From JBCDIQ01 sp039024295 (GTDB lineage: Bacteria; Bacteroidota; Bacteroidia; J057): 26,891 nt of DNA. Of the stretch, positions 14,985 through 22,241 are shown piece by piece (positions within the stretch are counted from its first letter, which is position 1; each line of letters begins with the position of its first letter). A model generated the notes under the pieces. It made no database searches, was not told the DNA's origin, and saw only the letters and a program-made list of their open reading frames with translations. The DNA lies in assembly GCA_039024295.1 (NCBI GenBank), contig JBCDIQ010000027.1:1-26891 (forward strand), given 5' to 3'. The translations under genes and the position numbers were made by a program.

Positions 14985-15704
14985 TCAATCTTGGGACCTG
15001 ACGACAGAAAAATAAACAGGCTTTTTAAACCATCTTTTAACCTGAGTCCAATGGATGATTATCTCAGCAACCAGACTTGTGAAAATTGGGCTTAATGCAA
15101 CTGCCAATAAAAGCGAGTTGGTAAAAGAGAAGCCAAATACGGTATGTAGGGGCAAAAATATCATGCGGTATACCACTGCAGCCATGGTGAGGGCATAGCT
15201 ACGAATAGCCCATTTTATATGTTCGGGTCTGTTGCGTTGCCTCACATAACGGGCTAATAGGTAAATAGATCGAATCCACGCAAGGCTGAATAAACCAAAG
15301 GCAATTTTCCCCAGGTAAAACTCTGGTTCACCCGCAGGAGCGGCCTCCAAAAATAGAGACAGCCAAAGAGAAGTGACACTGGCCACTCCGAAACCTACAA
15401 GGTAGGCAATGCCCAAGCCTGCATGTACGCTGGTTCTGGTAATTCTTTTTCCCAACAAAAACTGGAATGCCCCTGCAAGTACACCGATGGATGCAAAGGT
15501 TATATGGACGTAAAAGGGGACTGACCACCAAAGATGACTCGCTAATTCCTTTTTCACATCTAATAAGCGTATGGGTTTGACCGTCATAAAGCTCAATAGT
15601 CGATCTACAGGCTCTGAAAATATTCCTAACACGTGGACCACCATAAAAAGACCGGCGGTAAACAGAAGGAAGTGAAATACTTTGGTGAGGGTTAGGCGTT
15701 TCAT
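14985..15704 (-). CDS. DUF2306 family membrane protein
   Basis: The product is 239 residues with about six to seven hydrophobic segments. YVHITFASIGVLAGAFQFLL followed by GKRITRTSVHAGLGIAYLVG matches the H-x-x-x-G-x-x-A-L-x-x-G-x-x-Q-F and H-x-x-x-G core of DUF2306 (PF10067). EHIKWAIRSYALTMAAVVYR is the second family signature (H-x-x-W-x-I-R-S-Y-A-L). The His residues could carry metal or haem, but no function is established. The start is the ATG at 15704. Its upstream region is a complete copy of the direct-repeat promoter element shared with the surface-protein genes, although the protein itself is unrelated to them. Confidence 0.82.
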   Translation of the reverse strand: MKRLTLTKVFHFLLFTAGLFMVVHVLGIFSEPVDRLLSFMTVKPIRLLDVKKELASHLWWSVPFYVHITFASIGVLAGAFQFLLGKRITRTSVHAGLGIAYLVGFGVASVTSLWLSLFLEAAPAGEPEFYLGKIAFGLFSLAWIRSIYLLARYVRQRNRPEHIKWAIRSYALTMAAVVYRMIFLPLHTVFGFSFTNSLLLAVALSPIFTSLVAEIIIHWTQVKRWFKKPVYFSVVRSQD

Positions 15705-15734
15705 CGTTCAAAGGGATTACCTATTTGGTTGAGT

Positions 15735-15800
15735 CAAAATTGGGAGAGATACGCCAGAGAGGCTTGAACAATTGTCCCAAAGGCTAAGACTATTGTGCCA
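15735..15800 (-). promoter_or_regulatory. direct-repeat promoter element, copy B (upstream of DUF2306 gene)
   Basis: On the minus strand, TGGCACAATAGTCTTAG and TGGGACAATTGTTCAAG start 21 bp apart (15759-15800). After exactly 15 bases comes CAATTTTG (15742-15735). The gene starts 30 bp downstream. The first half-site and its surroundings are identical to copies C and D over about 30 bp. Confidence 0.65.
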
Positions 15801-15814
15801 GATATTGGAAACAA

Positions 15815-15840
15815 AAAATCCCCCACCGGAAGGCAGGGGA
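15815..15840 (-). terminator. decayed terminator hairpin of a lost surface-protein gene
   Basis: The arms around the GGAA loop (15820-15827 and 15832-15839) correspond base for base to the intact terminator at 23966-23985, but two central pairs are mismatched (C-A and A-C). The T-run on the minus strand is retained. It follows the broken 3' gene end at 15862 and now has no intact gene to terminate. Confidence 0.55.
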
Positions 15841-15861
15841 GCTTCATGAGCCAATTTGCTA

Positions 15862-15952
15862 CTAGGGAGCCGAGGTTGCTTCGAGGGCTTGGAGGTAGGT
15901 TGATAAAAGAGATATTTTCCTTACTCAGTAACCTGAGTCGTTGGTGAATCAT
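15862..15952 (-). pseudogene. remnant of the 3' end of a tail-fibre/S74-type surface-protein gene
   Basis: Read on the minus strand, the last codons spell TYLQALEATSAP followed by TAG, matching the C-terminal coiled-coil ends LEARLQALEAAVTP and FEARLQALEAKLVQP of the two intact tail-fibre proteins. The bases AGCCCTCGAAGCA are shared with the intact 3' ends at 24008 and 19723. Upstream, a different frame gives MIHQRLRLLSKENISFI, resembling MIERLQQENKNMKSTF, so a frameshift separates the two parts. No propeller, head or S74 sequence remains further upstream (15953-16120). Together with the decayed terminator at 15815-15840 this marks a deleted paralogue. Confidence 0.6.
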
Positions 15953-16193
15953 TTTCTCCTACACTGGCTTCTCAAACTCGTGGTCTTGCTTTCAGGTAGC
16001 GGCGAAAACATTTTTACGTAGCTGTTTCCCAATTAATTTCTACCAGGTGATTTTCTTATCAATCAGTCATTTCAAGATAGTTGCTTAGCCCATGTGCGTG
16101 TTGGAAGAATACAAAATCAAGAGAGGGCCTGACCAATTGGCCAAGCCCTCATCACACGAGGATCACCTCAGGTATTGCCTTTTCCTAGGCTGA
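15953..16193. other. spacer between surface-gene remnant and SdrD_B gene stop
   Basis: Apart from the terminator at 16123-16150, no coding frame or recognisable repeat was found. The remnant at 15862-15952 does not detectably extend into this stretch. With the neighbouring features this accounts for the whole 15705-16193 gap. Confidence 0.4.
16123..16150 (-). terminator. terminator of the SdrD_B/T9SS protein gene
   Basis: On the minus strand, GAGGGCTTGGCC and GGTCAGGCCCTC form a 12-bp stem (two G-T pairs) with an AATT loop. TCTTGATTTTGT follows, a moderately T-rich tail. It begins 43 bp after the stop at 16194. Confidence 0.75.
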
Positions 16194-19100
16194 TCAGTGT
16201 TTCCGTACTTTCACAGTGGTACGCTCCGACTGACTGGACAGAAGTAGGGTGTATACCCCTTTTGATAGCGGTTGCAAGTCGAGGGAAAGTTCATGTGTAC
16301 CTGCTTCGATGGAGCGGTGCATCACTTCCCGACCTTGGACATCGTAGAGTCGCAGGTGCTCATAGGCCGCATCAAATCTCAGGTTAAGGTAATCTGTAGT
16401 CGGATTTGGATAAACCTCTAGCTGGTTCTGAAGTGATGCATTGCCAAGTGGGTCATCACTTTGGCCCTTTTGTGCCACACGAGCCTGGGTTCTGTTGAGC
16501 AAGATCATGCCTGCATCTTGATTTTCCACGGTCTGACTGCCTGCTGTGAGGCGGAAGCTGGCCGTACGCCCCGTGTTCACATCAGGGTCTGAGTCGATGT
16601 TCTCATTGGTCCCCACATCTTGCTGGGTGAAGGCGTAGCCACTTTTGAGGCTAAACTCCAGCCTAACATCTATGTCGGTAGGTACCTTGGTGAAGGTGAC
16701 CAGGCCATCAGCATTGGTGTTGCGACTCTGGAGGAGTGCTCCCCCAGACGCCTGGCGCAGTTCTACGCTCACGCCCTGGATACCAGCTACCTCGCTGTTG
16801 TTTTGCTTGCCATCAGCATTCACGTCATCCCACACCCGGGCCACGATAGTGCCCGGCGCAAACAGCCCACAATCAACTGAGTCAATGGTGACACTGCCGC
16901 CTACCAGTTGGAAGGAAGCCGTACGCCCCGTTGTCTGGTCAGCATCCGAATCAATGGTGCGGTTAGTGCCTTGGTTTGCCAAAGTACGCGCATAGTTAGC
17001 CTTATCCTTGAATTCCAGTCTGACAGGAATGTCGGTCGGCACATTGGTGAAGGTGGCCAAGCCATCGGCATTGGTGTTGCGGCTCTGGATAAGGGCTCCC
17101 CCAGATGCCTGGCGCAGTTCTACCCTTACGCCTTGTACACCATCAGTCTCGCTGTTGTTTTGCTTACCATCGGCATTCTGGTCATCCCATACACGGGCCA
17201 CAATGGTACCAGGTGCAAATAGGCCGCAATCCACTGAGTCAATGGTGACACTGCCCCCAACCAACTGGAAGGAAGCGGTACGCCCGGTGGCTTGGTTGGC
17301 ATCCGAATCGATGTTGCGGTTGCTGCCCTGATCAGCCAGGGTGCGGGCGTAGTTGGTTTTACCCACAAACTCCAGCCTGACGGGGATATCAGTGGGCACA
17401 TTTGGGAAGGTTGCCAAGCCATCAGCATCGGTATTACGGCTCTGCAAAAGTCCTCCGCCTGAAGCCCTGCGCAGTTCTACCCTTACGCCCTGGATGCCAT
17501 CGGTTTCGCTGTTGTTTTGCTTACCATCAGCATTTTTGTCATCCCAGACCCGGGCCACCACAGTACCTGCAACGAACAGCCCACAATCGACCGAATCAAT
17601 GGTGACACTGCCGCCTACCAACTGGAAAGAAGACGTGCGCCCTGTGGCTTCATTCGCATCGGAGTCAATGTTGCGGTTGCTGCCTTGATCAGCGAATGTG
17701 CGGGCATGATTGGTCTTCTTCACAAATTCCAATCGAACGGGAATGTCCGTCGGCACATTGGCGAAGGTGGCCAAGCCATCTGCATTGGTGTTGCGGCTTT
17801 GGAGGAGGGCTCCTCCGGAGGCTTTGCGCAGTTCTACCCTTACCCCTTGCACGCCGTCAGTTTCACTGTTGTTTTGCTTGCCATCGGCATTCCTGTCATT
17901 CCAGACACGAGCTACGACAGTTCCTGGCGCAAATAGGCCACAGTCTTGGTTGTTGACCAGGTTGTTATTGGCGGTCACCTGGAAGGTTCCCGTACGTCCA
18001 GTAGCTTGGTTGGCATCTGAATCGATATTGTCATTGCTGCCCTGGTCAGCCTGGGTGCGGGCATAGTCGGTCTTGGCTACAAATTCCAAGCGTACATTCG
18101 TGTTAAAGGGAACATTCTTAAACAGGACCAAGCCATCGGCATTGGTGTTGCGGCTTTGAATAAGGGCGTTGCCGCTGCCATTACGCAGTTCCACCCTTAC
18201 GCCTTGGATGCCGTCGGTTTCACTGTTGTTTTGCTTACCATCGGCATTTTTATCATCCCACACCCGAGCCAGAACCAGGCCTTCTCCTTGATTGGTAGGA
18301 TCAAGGGTATACGGATCCAAAGAATCGGGAATACCGTCATTGTCGTCATCATCGTCGCATACATCTCCTGTTCCGTCATTATCGGTATCGGTTTGATCTG
18401 CATTTGCGATTAGGGGGCAGTTGTCATCGGCATCTACCAAGCCATCGCAGTCGCTATCTATCACATAGGAAACAATGCTTACGCTGTCACAACCGAAGGC
18501 ATTCGTCAGGAGCAGGGTGTCAGGCTCTTTGCCGGTAGCACTACAGGTGACTTCAGTAGAAAAGGTGGTATCAGCCTTGGCGGGACATCCTCCCAAGGCC
18601 CAGATGCCGGCAATGTTGTCTCCAACGTATTCGACCCAGTTAGCCTTGGCATCTTGGTTGTTGCTGGCCACGAAATTCCAAGTGGTGCCTCCATCGGTGC
18701 TACGGTAGAGTTGGAGGTTGCTTTCAAATAATCCATTGAGTTCGGCATCCAGGTAGGTAAAGCGCAGGGTAGCTGCACCGCTGTTGTCAGGAATGACCTG
18801 GAAATAACGAGCGATACCCGGACCTGAGCCCAGGCTGGGAGGGGTGTGGCCTCGCCGGATCTCCACACTGTCCAGGTTGACAGCGGAAGTAATGACCATG
18901 CCCAAGTTACCCGGATTGGCTGCTGCTGGTGCATTGAGGTAGGCTTTTTTTACAATTTCGCCTCCTTCTCCCAGTACACGATGGGTTTCAGATTCTCCGA
19001 CCAGCACGCCTCTGGCAGGTTTAAGGATCAAATCCCCACCCGAAAGGTGTAGGTTTCCGGTTAAGAGACGCAAGGTGTCGGATACATACGCATCCACTTC

Positions 19101-19379
19101 TAAGGCTACCTGCGTCCCAGACTTATTCAGGACAATGTTGTCGAACTGGGGGGCAGTATTCCCATGGATGGTGTCGGCGGCATTACCTCTGAAAGAGACA
19201 GTGCCACTATCAGCAACCAAGGAACCATTGGTGGTGAGGGAGGTATTCTGGAGGACGACTTTTGCGCCTCCTTTGATGTTAAAATAACCGCCTCCTACCG
19301 TTAGGCTATTTTGGGCCAACAATTGGGAAAATAGCAAGAGAGACAAGAGCAAGGCAAGATAAGCTAGAAAACGTTTCAT
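16194..19379 (-). CDS. T9SS-exported multidomain surface protein: TSP3 repeats, five SdrD_B-like domains, type A sorting domain
   Basis: The product is 1061 residues from the ATG at 19379, chosen because MKRFLAYLALLLSLLLFSQL is a good signal peptide; a frame 19 codons longer would bury it. Residues ~25-290 are a beta-rich N-terminal region (GGGYFNIKGGAKVVLQNTSL, later RYFQVIPDNSGAATLRF). About 305-362 contains calcium-type thrombospondin-3 repeats (DSDCDGLVDADDNCPLIANA). Residues 371-965 are five SdrD_B-like Ig domains of exactly 119 residues each, opening ARVWDDKNADGKQNNSETDG. Residues 987-1061 form a T9SS type A sorting domain (LEVYPNPTTDYLNLRF to KVRKH), so the protein should cross the outer membrane by T9SS and be anchored or released. 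The repeats suggest a Ca2+-stiffened stalk, probably adhesive. Ligand unknown. Confidence 0.92.
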   Translation of the reverse strand: MKRFLAYLALLLSLLLFSQLLAQNSLTVGGGYFNIKGGAKVVLQNTSLTTNGSLVADSGTVSFRGNAADTIHGNTAPQFDNIVLNKSGTQVALEVDAYVSDTLRLLTGNLHLSGGDLILKPARGVLVGESETHRVLGEGGEIVKKAYLNAPAAANPGNLGMVITSAVNLDSVEIRRGHTPPSLGSGPGIARYFQVIPDNSGAATLRFTYLDAELNGLFESNLQLYRSTDGGTTWNFVASNNQDAKANWVEYVGDNIAGIWALGGCPAKADTTFSTEVTCSATGKEPDTLLLTNAFGCDSVSIVSYVIDSDCDGLVDADDNCPLIANADQTDTDNDGTGDVCDDDDDNDGIPDSLDPYTLDPTNQGEGLVLARVWDDKNADGKQNNSETDGIQGVRVELRNGSGNALIQSRNTNADGLVLFKNVPFNTNVRLEFVAKTDYARTQADQGSNDNIDSDANQATGRTGTFQVTANNNLVNNQDCGLFAPGTVVARVWNDRNADGKQNNSETDGVQGVRVELRKASGGALLQSRNTNADGLATFANVPTDIPVRLEFVKKTNHARTFADQGSNRNIDSDANEATGRTSSFQLVGGSVTIDSVDCGLFVAGTVVARVWDDKNADGKQNNSETDGIQGVRVELRRASGGGLLQSRNTDADGLATFPNVPTDIPVRLEFVGKTNYARTLADQGSNRNIDSDANQATGRTASFQLVGGSVTIDSVDCGLFAPGTIVARVWDDQNADGKQNNSETDGVQGVRVELRQASGGALIQSRNTNADGLATFTNVPTDIPVRLEFKDKANYARTLANQGTNRTIDSDADQTTGRTASFQLVGGSVTIDSVDCGLFAPGTIVARVWDDVNADGKQNNSEVAGIQGVSVELRQASGGALLQSRNTNADGLVTFTKVPTDIDVRLEFSLKSGYAFTQQDVGTNENIDSDPDVNTGRTASFRLTAGSQTVENQDAGMILLNRTQARVAQKGQSDDPLGNASLQNQLEVYPNPTTDYLNLRFDAAYEHLRLYDVQGREVMHRSIEAGTHELSLDLQPLSKGVYTLLLSSQSERTTVKVRKH
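16485..18269 (-). repeat. five tandem 357-bp coding repeats (SdrD_B-like domains)
   Basis: The Trp codon of the ARVW motif falls at 18258, 17901, 17544, 17187 and 16830, a spacing of exactly 357 bp each time, so no insertion or deletion separates any pair. Units 2 to 5 are close to one another in DNA as well as protein. Unit 1 differs at its end (QVTANNNLVNNQDCGLF). Unit 5 has the most changes in its second half (FSLKSGYAFTQQDVGTNENI) and lacks the DCGLF ending. The pattern points to duplication from the interior. Confidence 0.9.
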
Positions 19380-19602
19380 GAAGCTAGGGGTTAAAGGTGA
19401 GAATGGAATTATGTAAGGGAACAGCACGAAGCCCATCTGATAGGGGGTGTCTGCTCATCGTGTGGCAATTGGGTGGGTGCATGTGTTTTGTTAAGAGATG
19501 TTAAGTTCAAAAGGGGATTCATTTCAGGTACTGCTGAAAAAGATTAGTTGAAGTGAATTAGGTACTTCTATGGCATCAGCAAGGAAGCGGAATTCTGCCT
19601 CA
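19380..19602. other. long leader between direct-repeat element E and the SdrD_B protein start
   Basis: These 223 bp upstream of the ATG at 19379 hold no credible gene. A direct repeat AGGTACT occurs near 19528 and 19560. No clear TAnnTTTG box was seen on the minus strand. With element E (19603-19644) and the hairpin at 19667-19708 this accounts for the 19380-19722 gap. Confidence 0.4.
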
Positions 19603-19644
19603 TCCACTTTGACTATTGTTCCAAATACTTGGACTTATGTTGCA
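19603..19644 (-). promoter_or_regulatory. direct-repeat element, copy E (upstream of SdrD_B protein gene)
   Basis: On the minus strand, TGCAACATAAGTCCAAG and TGGAACAATAGTCAAAG start 21 bp apart. At the place where other copies have CAAnTTTG there is only a weak CTTCCTTG. The gene start is 223 bp away, so either the promoter lies further downstream or the mRNA has a long leader. Sequence is closest to copy A. Confidence 0.5.
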
Positions 19645-19666
19645 AAGGCTCAAATAGGCACATGAG

Positions 19667-19708
19667 GAGAGGGGTTTACGTGCTTCGATAACACGCATAC
19701 CCCCTCTC
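19667..19708 (-). terminator. hairpin after the LVIVD/S74 surface-protein gene
   Basis: GAGAGGGG (19667-19674) pairs perfectly with CCCCTCTC (19701-19708), with further partial pairing inside (ACGTGC with the ACACGC side). It starts 14 bp after the stop at 19723. On the minus strand no T-run follows, so it is a terminator-like or 3'-end-protecting structure rather than a classical terminator, and it is unrelated to the hairpins after the two sibling genes. Confidence 0.5.
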
Positions 19709-19722
19709 TTATATTCAGACCG

Positions 19723-22071
19723 TTAAGGTTGGACGAGCTTAGCTTCCAAGGCTTGAAGACGGGCTTCGAAGGTGGATTTCATGTTTTTGTTTTCTTGCTG
19801 CAATCGTTCAATCATTTTTTGCTGCTGCTCAATGATCCGCTGCTGCTCCTGCGTCGCGCTTACATTGAGGATAGAAATCGCCTCATAATCTACCGTATGG
19901 AAGTCGTTGACTTCGCGGCCGTAGACGAAGACGGTTTTTCCCGCTTTGCGGGATTTCGCTTCGCTCAACAGTTCACGGTTGCCAGTTTTCAGTGTAGAAA
20001 CCTGAAAGCGATTCGCTTCAACAGCCATTACCTCGTACACCTCAGCATGCTGTTCGGTGATCAGCTTCACCCGCTCCCCCACTTTCAAGTCCGTAGCTAG
20101 CATCACCCATCCATCCTGCACTGCCGCACGCTGGTAGATGTCGGGAATGACCTCCGTAAGGTCGGCAGTAACCGCCTGGGGATAAACGCTGGCAACCTGC
20201 TGGGCAATCACTTTTTTGACAGGCTTATTGCCTTTGGCGAGGGTATCAATCAGGCGGTAATCGGTTACCTCGATGTTCATCAGGGTCGCGAGATCCGTTT
20301 CGCTATCAGATACACTTTCAACTTGCTTGATGCGCACGTCGGAGTGGGCTACGTAGGCCGCTGCTCCAATGATCCCATCGGCATATAGGGAGAAGGTGCC
20401 GGAATAGTTGGTATTTATGTTATCTCCCCCCCTGCCAAGGTAGCGAGACGATCCCGAAACCATATAGGAGGAGCCGGAGCCGACAATTTCCAATTTTGCT
20501 TTGGCCGGGTTATCAGTCCCGATGCCGATGTTCCCACTTGCGTCCAGGACCAGTTGATTGGGAATGGCAAGTTTACCCAGGAGCAGGTCGCCATTTTCCT
20601 GATAAATGACCGAGTTAATGTTACCCACCGACAATCTGATTCCTGAGTTGACGCCTTGTATGGGATAATCCAGGTGGAGTGCGGACTGGGGATCGTTCGT
20701 GCCAACACCCACGTTGCCGTTACCCTTAACAAATACACCCTCATTGTCGCCGTCGTGGGAGAGCCAGTTGCCATCTAGCTGCAGGTTCTGCATAGCGGTA
20801 TGGTCTCCTAGGTTATCTCCTTGATCCGATACGTCGGTAGCTTCCATCTGCCCGGTAAGACCGTTGAATGCAATATTATAATTACACCCCACCTTGAAGA
20901 TTTTTAGCTTGCGATTTCTTGCATCATCCACTACGTAGGCATATTTACCCGATACTTCTATTGCGTTAGATTCATCTATACCCTGCCGCTTGATCACAAC
21001 TTCAGGCGTGGTGGGGTCGCTCACGTTCAGAATGTATAGCATGTTATCTCCGTTGGAGGAAACATAGGCATGATCGTCTGAAACGGCCACGCCCCTTACC
21101 GAACCGGGAAAGACGTTGCTACGCCCCACCCTTACAGGATTGGTAGGATCACTAATATCAAATATGGATAAGTCCCCAGCATCAGTTACGTATGCATATT
21201 GTCCTTCAACCGCAACATTTTCTGCAAAAGAAAGGGTTATGCTGCCCAACTTCATCGGATTGAGGGGATCACTTACGTCAACTATCTTGAGTTTAGTGCG
21301 TTGAATCAAGTAGATGTAATCTCCTGATTTCTCTATATCTAGGCTCCCCAAACCAATGGAGATATCAGCCACTTGGCTGAGATTGGTCGGGTCGCTCACA
21401 TCAATGATTTGGAGCTTCTGGCTTACTCGACCTGCCACATAGGCATAGTTGCCGTCTGCCTCAACTAGCGATAAATCGTTAATACTGTTAAATCCACTTA
21501 TCTGTGTAGGGTTAGCCGGATCGCTTATATCAATCACTCTTAAACGGTCATTAACCCTTTCGGCTATGTAGGCAATATTACCAGAAATGGCTACATCTTC
21601 GAGAGAGTATGTTGCTGCTATGCTCCCAGCTAATACCGGGTTGGCAGGATCGCTTACATCAATGATTTTTAATTTATCTTCATCAACGACATACATGTAA
21701 TTACCCGCAAGTTCACCGGCTACAGGAGATCTGCCCAGGTTAAAGGTGGAGACTTGCTCAATGCAGGTGTCCGTAGTGACTAAATCCCCGAAAATGCCTT
21801 TCAGCCCAAGGCTTATCCAGGATACCCCATCAAAGTAGTAGAAGCCTTCTGTTTCATCGGTTTGGTAGATGAGGAGTCCCGTAGCCGGCGCAGCAATGGC
21901 ATCTCGCTGGGCCATGCTCATGCGCGGCGCGAGCATGCCCTTGTCGGTGCTATTGATATCCAGCATGGCACTGGGATCGGGGCTACTGTTGTTGGCATTT
22001 ATGCCAACCTGTGCTGCCAACCCTAGTGGCAGCAGTAAGCTCAACAATAAAATGAAAAATGGGTTATTCAT
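19723..22071 (-). CDS. modular surface protein: N-terminal cassette, 7-bladed LVIVD propeller, tail-fibre head, S74 chaperone domain
   Basis: The product is 782 residues. Signal peptide MNNPFFILLLSLLLPLGLAA; cassette DPSAMLDINSTDKGMLAPRM to about residue 95. Residues ~115-400 hold seven LVIVD-type blades (PF08309), each ending in a variant of KLKIIDVSDPANP. A head/shaft region follows with LQLDGNWLSHDGDNEGVFVK and G-x-V-G-x-GT-x-x-P units (GNVGVGTNDP, GNIGIGTDNP). From S577 (AHSDVRIKQ) comes a peptidase S74/chaperone-of-endosialidase domain with the Ser-Asp of the autocleavage site, then VYGREVNDFHTVDYEAIS and a C-terminal coiled coil (EQQQKMIERLQQENKNMKS). S74 domains trimerise phage and bacterial fibres and are often self-cleaved. 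No T9SS sorting domain is visible, so the export route after Sec is unclear. Confidence 0.88.
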   Translation of the reverse strand: MNNPFFILLLSLLLPLGLAAQVGINANNSSPDPSAMLDINSTDKGMLAPRMSMAQRDAIAAPATGLLIYQTDETEGFYYFDGVSWISLGLKGIFGDLVTTDTCIEQVSTFNLGRSPVAGELAGNYMYVVDEDKLKIIDVSDPANPVLAGSIAATYSLEDVAISGNIAYIAERVNDRLRVIDISDPANPTQISGFNSINDLSLVEADGNYAYVAGRVSQKLQIIDVSDPTNLSQVADISIGLGSLDIEKSGDYIYLIQRTKLKIVDVSDPLNPMKLGSITLSFAENVAVEGQYAYVTDAGDLSIFDISDPTNPVRVGRSNVFPGSVRGVAVSDDHAYVSSNGDNMLYILNVSDPTTPEVVIKRQGIDESNAIEVSGKYAYVVDDARNRKLKIFKVGCNYNIAFNGLTGQMEATDVSDQGDNLGDHTAMQNLQLDGNWLSHDGDNEGVFVKGNGNVGVGTNDPQSALHLDYPIQGVNSGIRLSVGNINSVIYQENGDLLLGKLAIPNQLVLDASGNIGIGTDNPAKAKLEIVGSGSSYMVSGSSRYLGRGGDNINTNYSGTFSLYADGIIGAAAYVAHSDVRIKQVESVSDSETDLATLMNIEVTDYRLIDTLAKGNKPVKKVIAQQVASVYPQAVTADLTEVIPDIYQRAAVQDGWVMLATDLKVGERVKLITEQHAEVYEVMAVEANRFQVSTLKTGNRELLSEAKSRKAGKTVFVYGREVNDFHTVDYEAISILNVSATQEQQRIIEQQQKMIERLQQENKNMKSTFEARLQALEAKLVQP

Positions 22072-22106
22072 GACTCAAGGTGTTTTGAGGGGGTTTTAAC
22101 TTGAGT

Positions 22107-22172
22107 CAAAGTTGGGGAGAACGGGCAAGAAGGGATTGAACAATTGTCCCAAAGGCTAAGACTATTGTGCCA
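22107..22172 (-). promoter_or_regulatory. direct-repeat promoter element, copy C (upstream of LVIVD/S74 gene)
   Basis: On the minus strand, TGGCACAATAGTCTTAG and TGGGACAATTGTTCAAT start 21 bp apart (22131-22172). Fifteen bases later comes CAACTTTG (22114-22107), matching nAnnTTTG. The ATG lies 35 bp downstream, giving a short leader that contains TTGACTCA and TTGAGTCA. Confidence 0.68.
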
Positions 22173-22190
22173 GATGTTGGGAATATAAAA

Positions 22191-22212
22191 TCCCCCGCCT
22201 TTGGGCGAGGGA
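22191..22212 (-). terminator. terminator of the 533-aa surface-protein gene
   Basis: TCCCCCGCC (22191-22199) and GGCGAGGGA (22204-22212) form a 9-bp stem with one mismatch and a 4-base loop. On the minus strand it is followed by TTTTATATTC. It lies 29 bp after the stop at 22242 and is related to the terminator at 23966-23985. Confidence 0.75.
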
Positions 22213-22241
22213 CAGCTAACAGCTTATTTTAGCTAGACCAC

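Noticed and set aside
16620..18066. Series of plus-strand open frames repeating every 357 bp
   Set aside because: They are antisense copies of the SdrD_B repeat and inherit its period; none has a signal or domain of its own.
16194..19436. Longer start for the T9SS protein at 19436
   Set aside because: The extra 19 residues would place the signal peptide internally; the ATG at 19379 begins a standard signal sequence.
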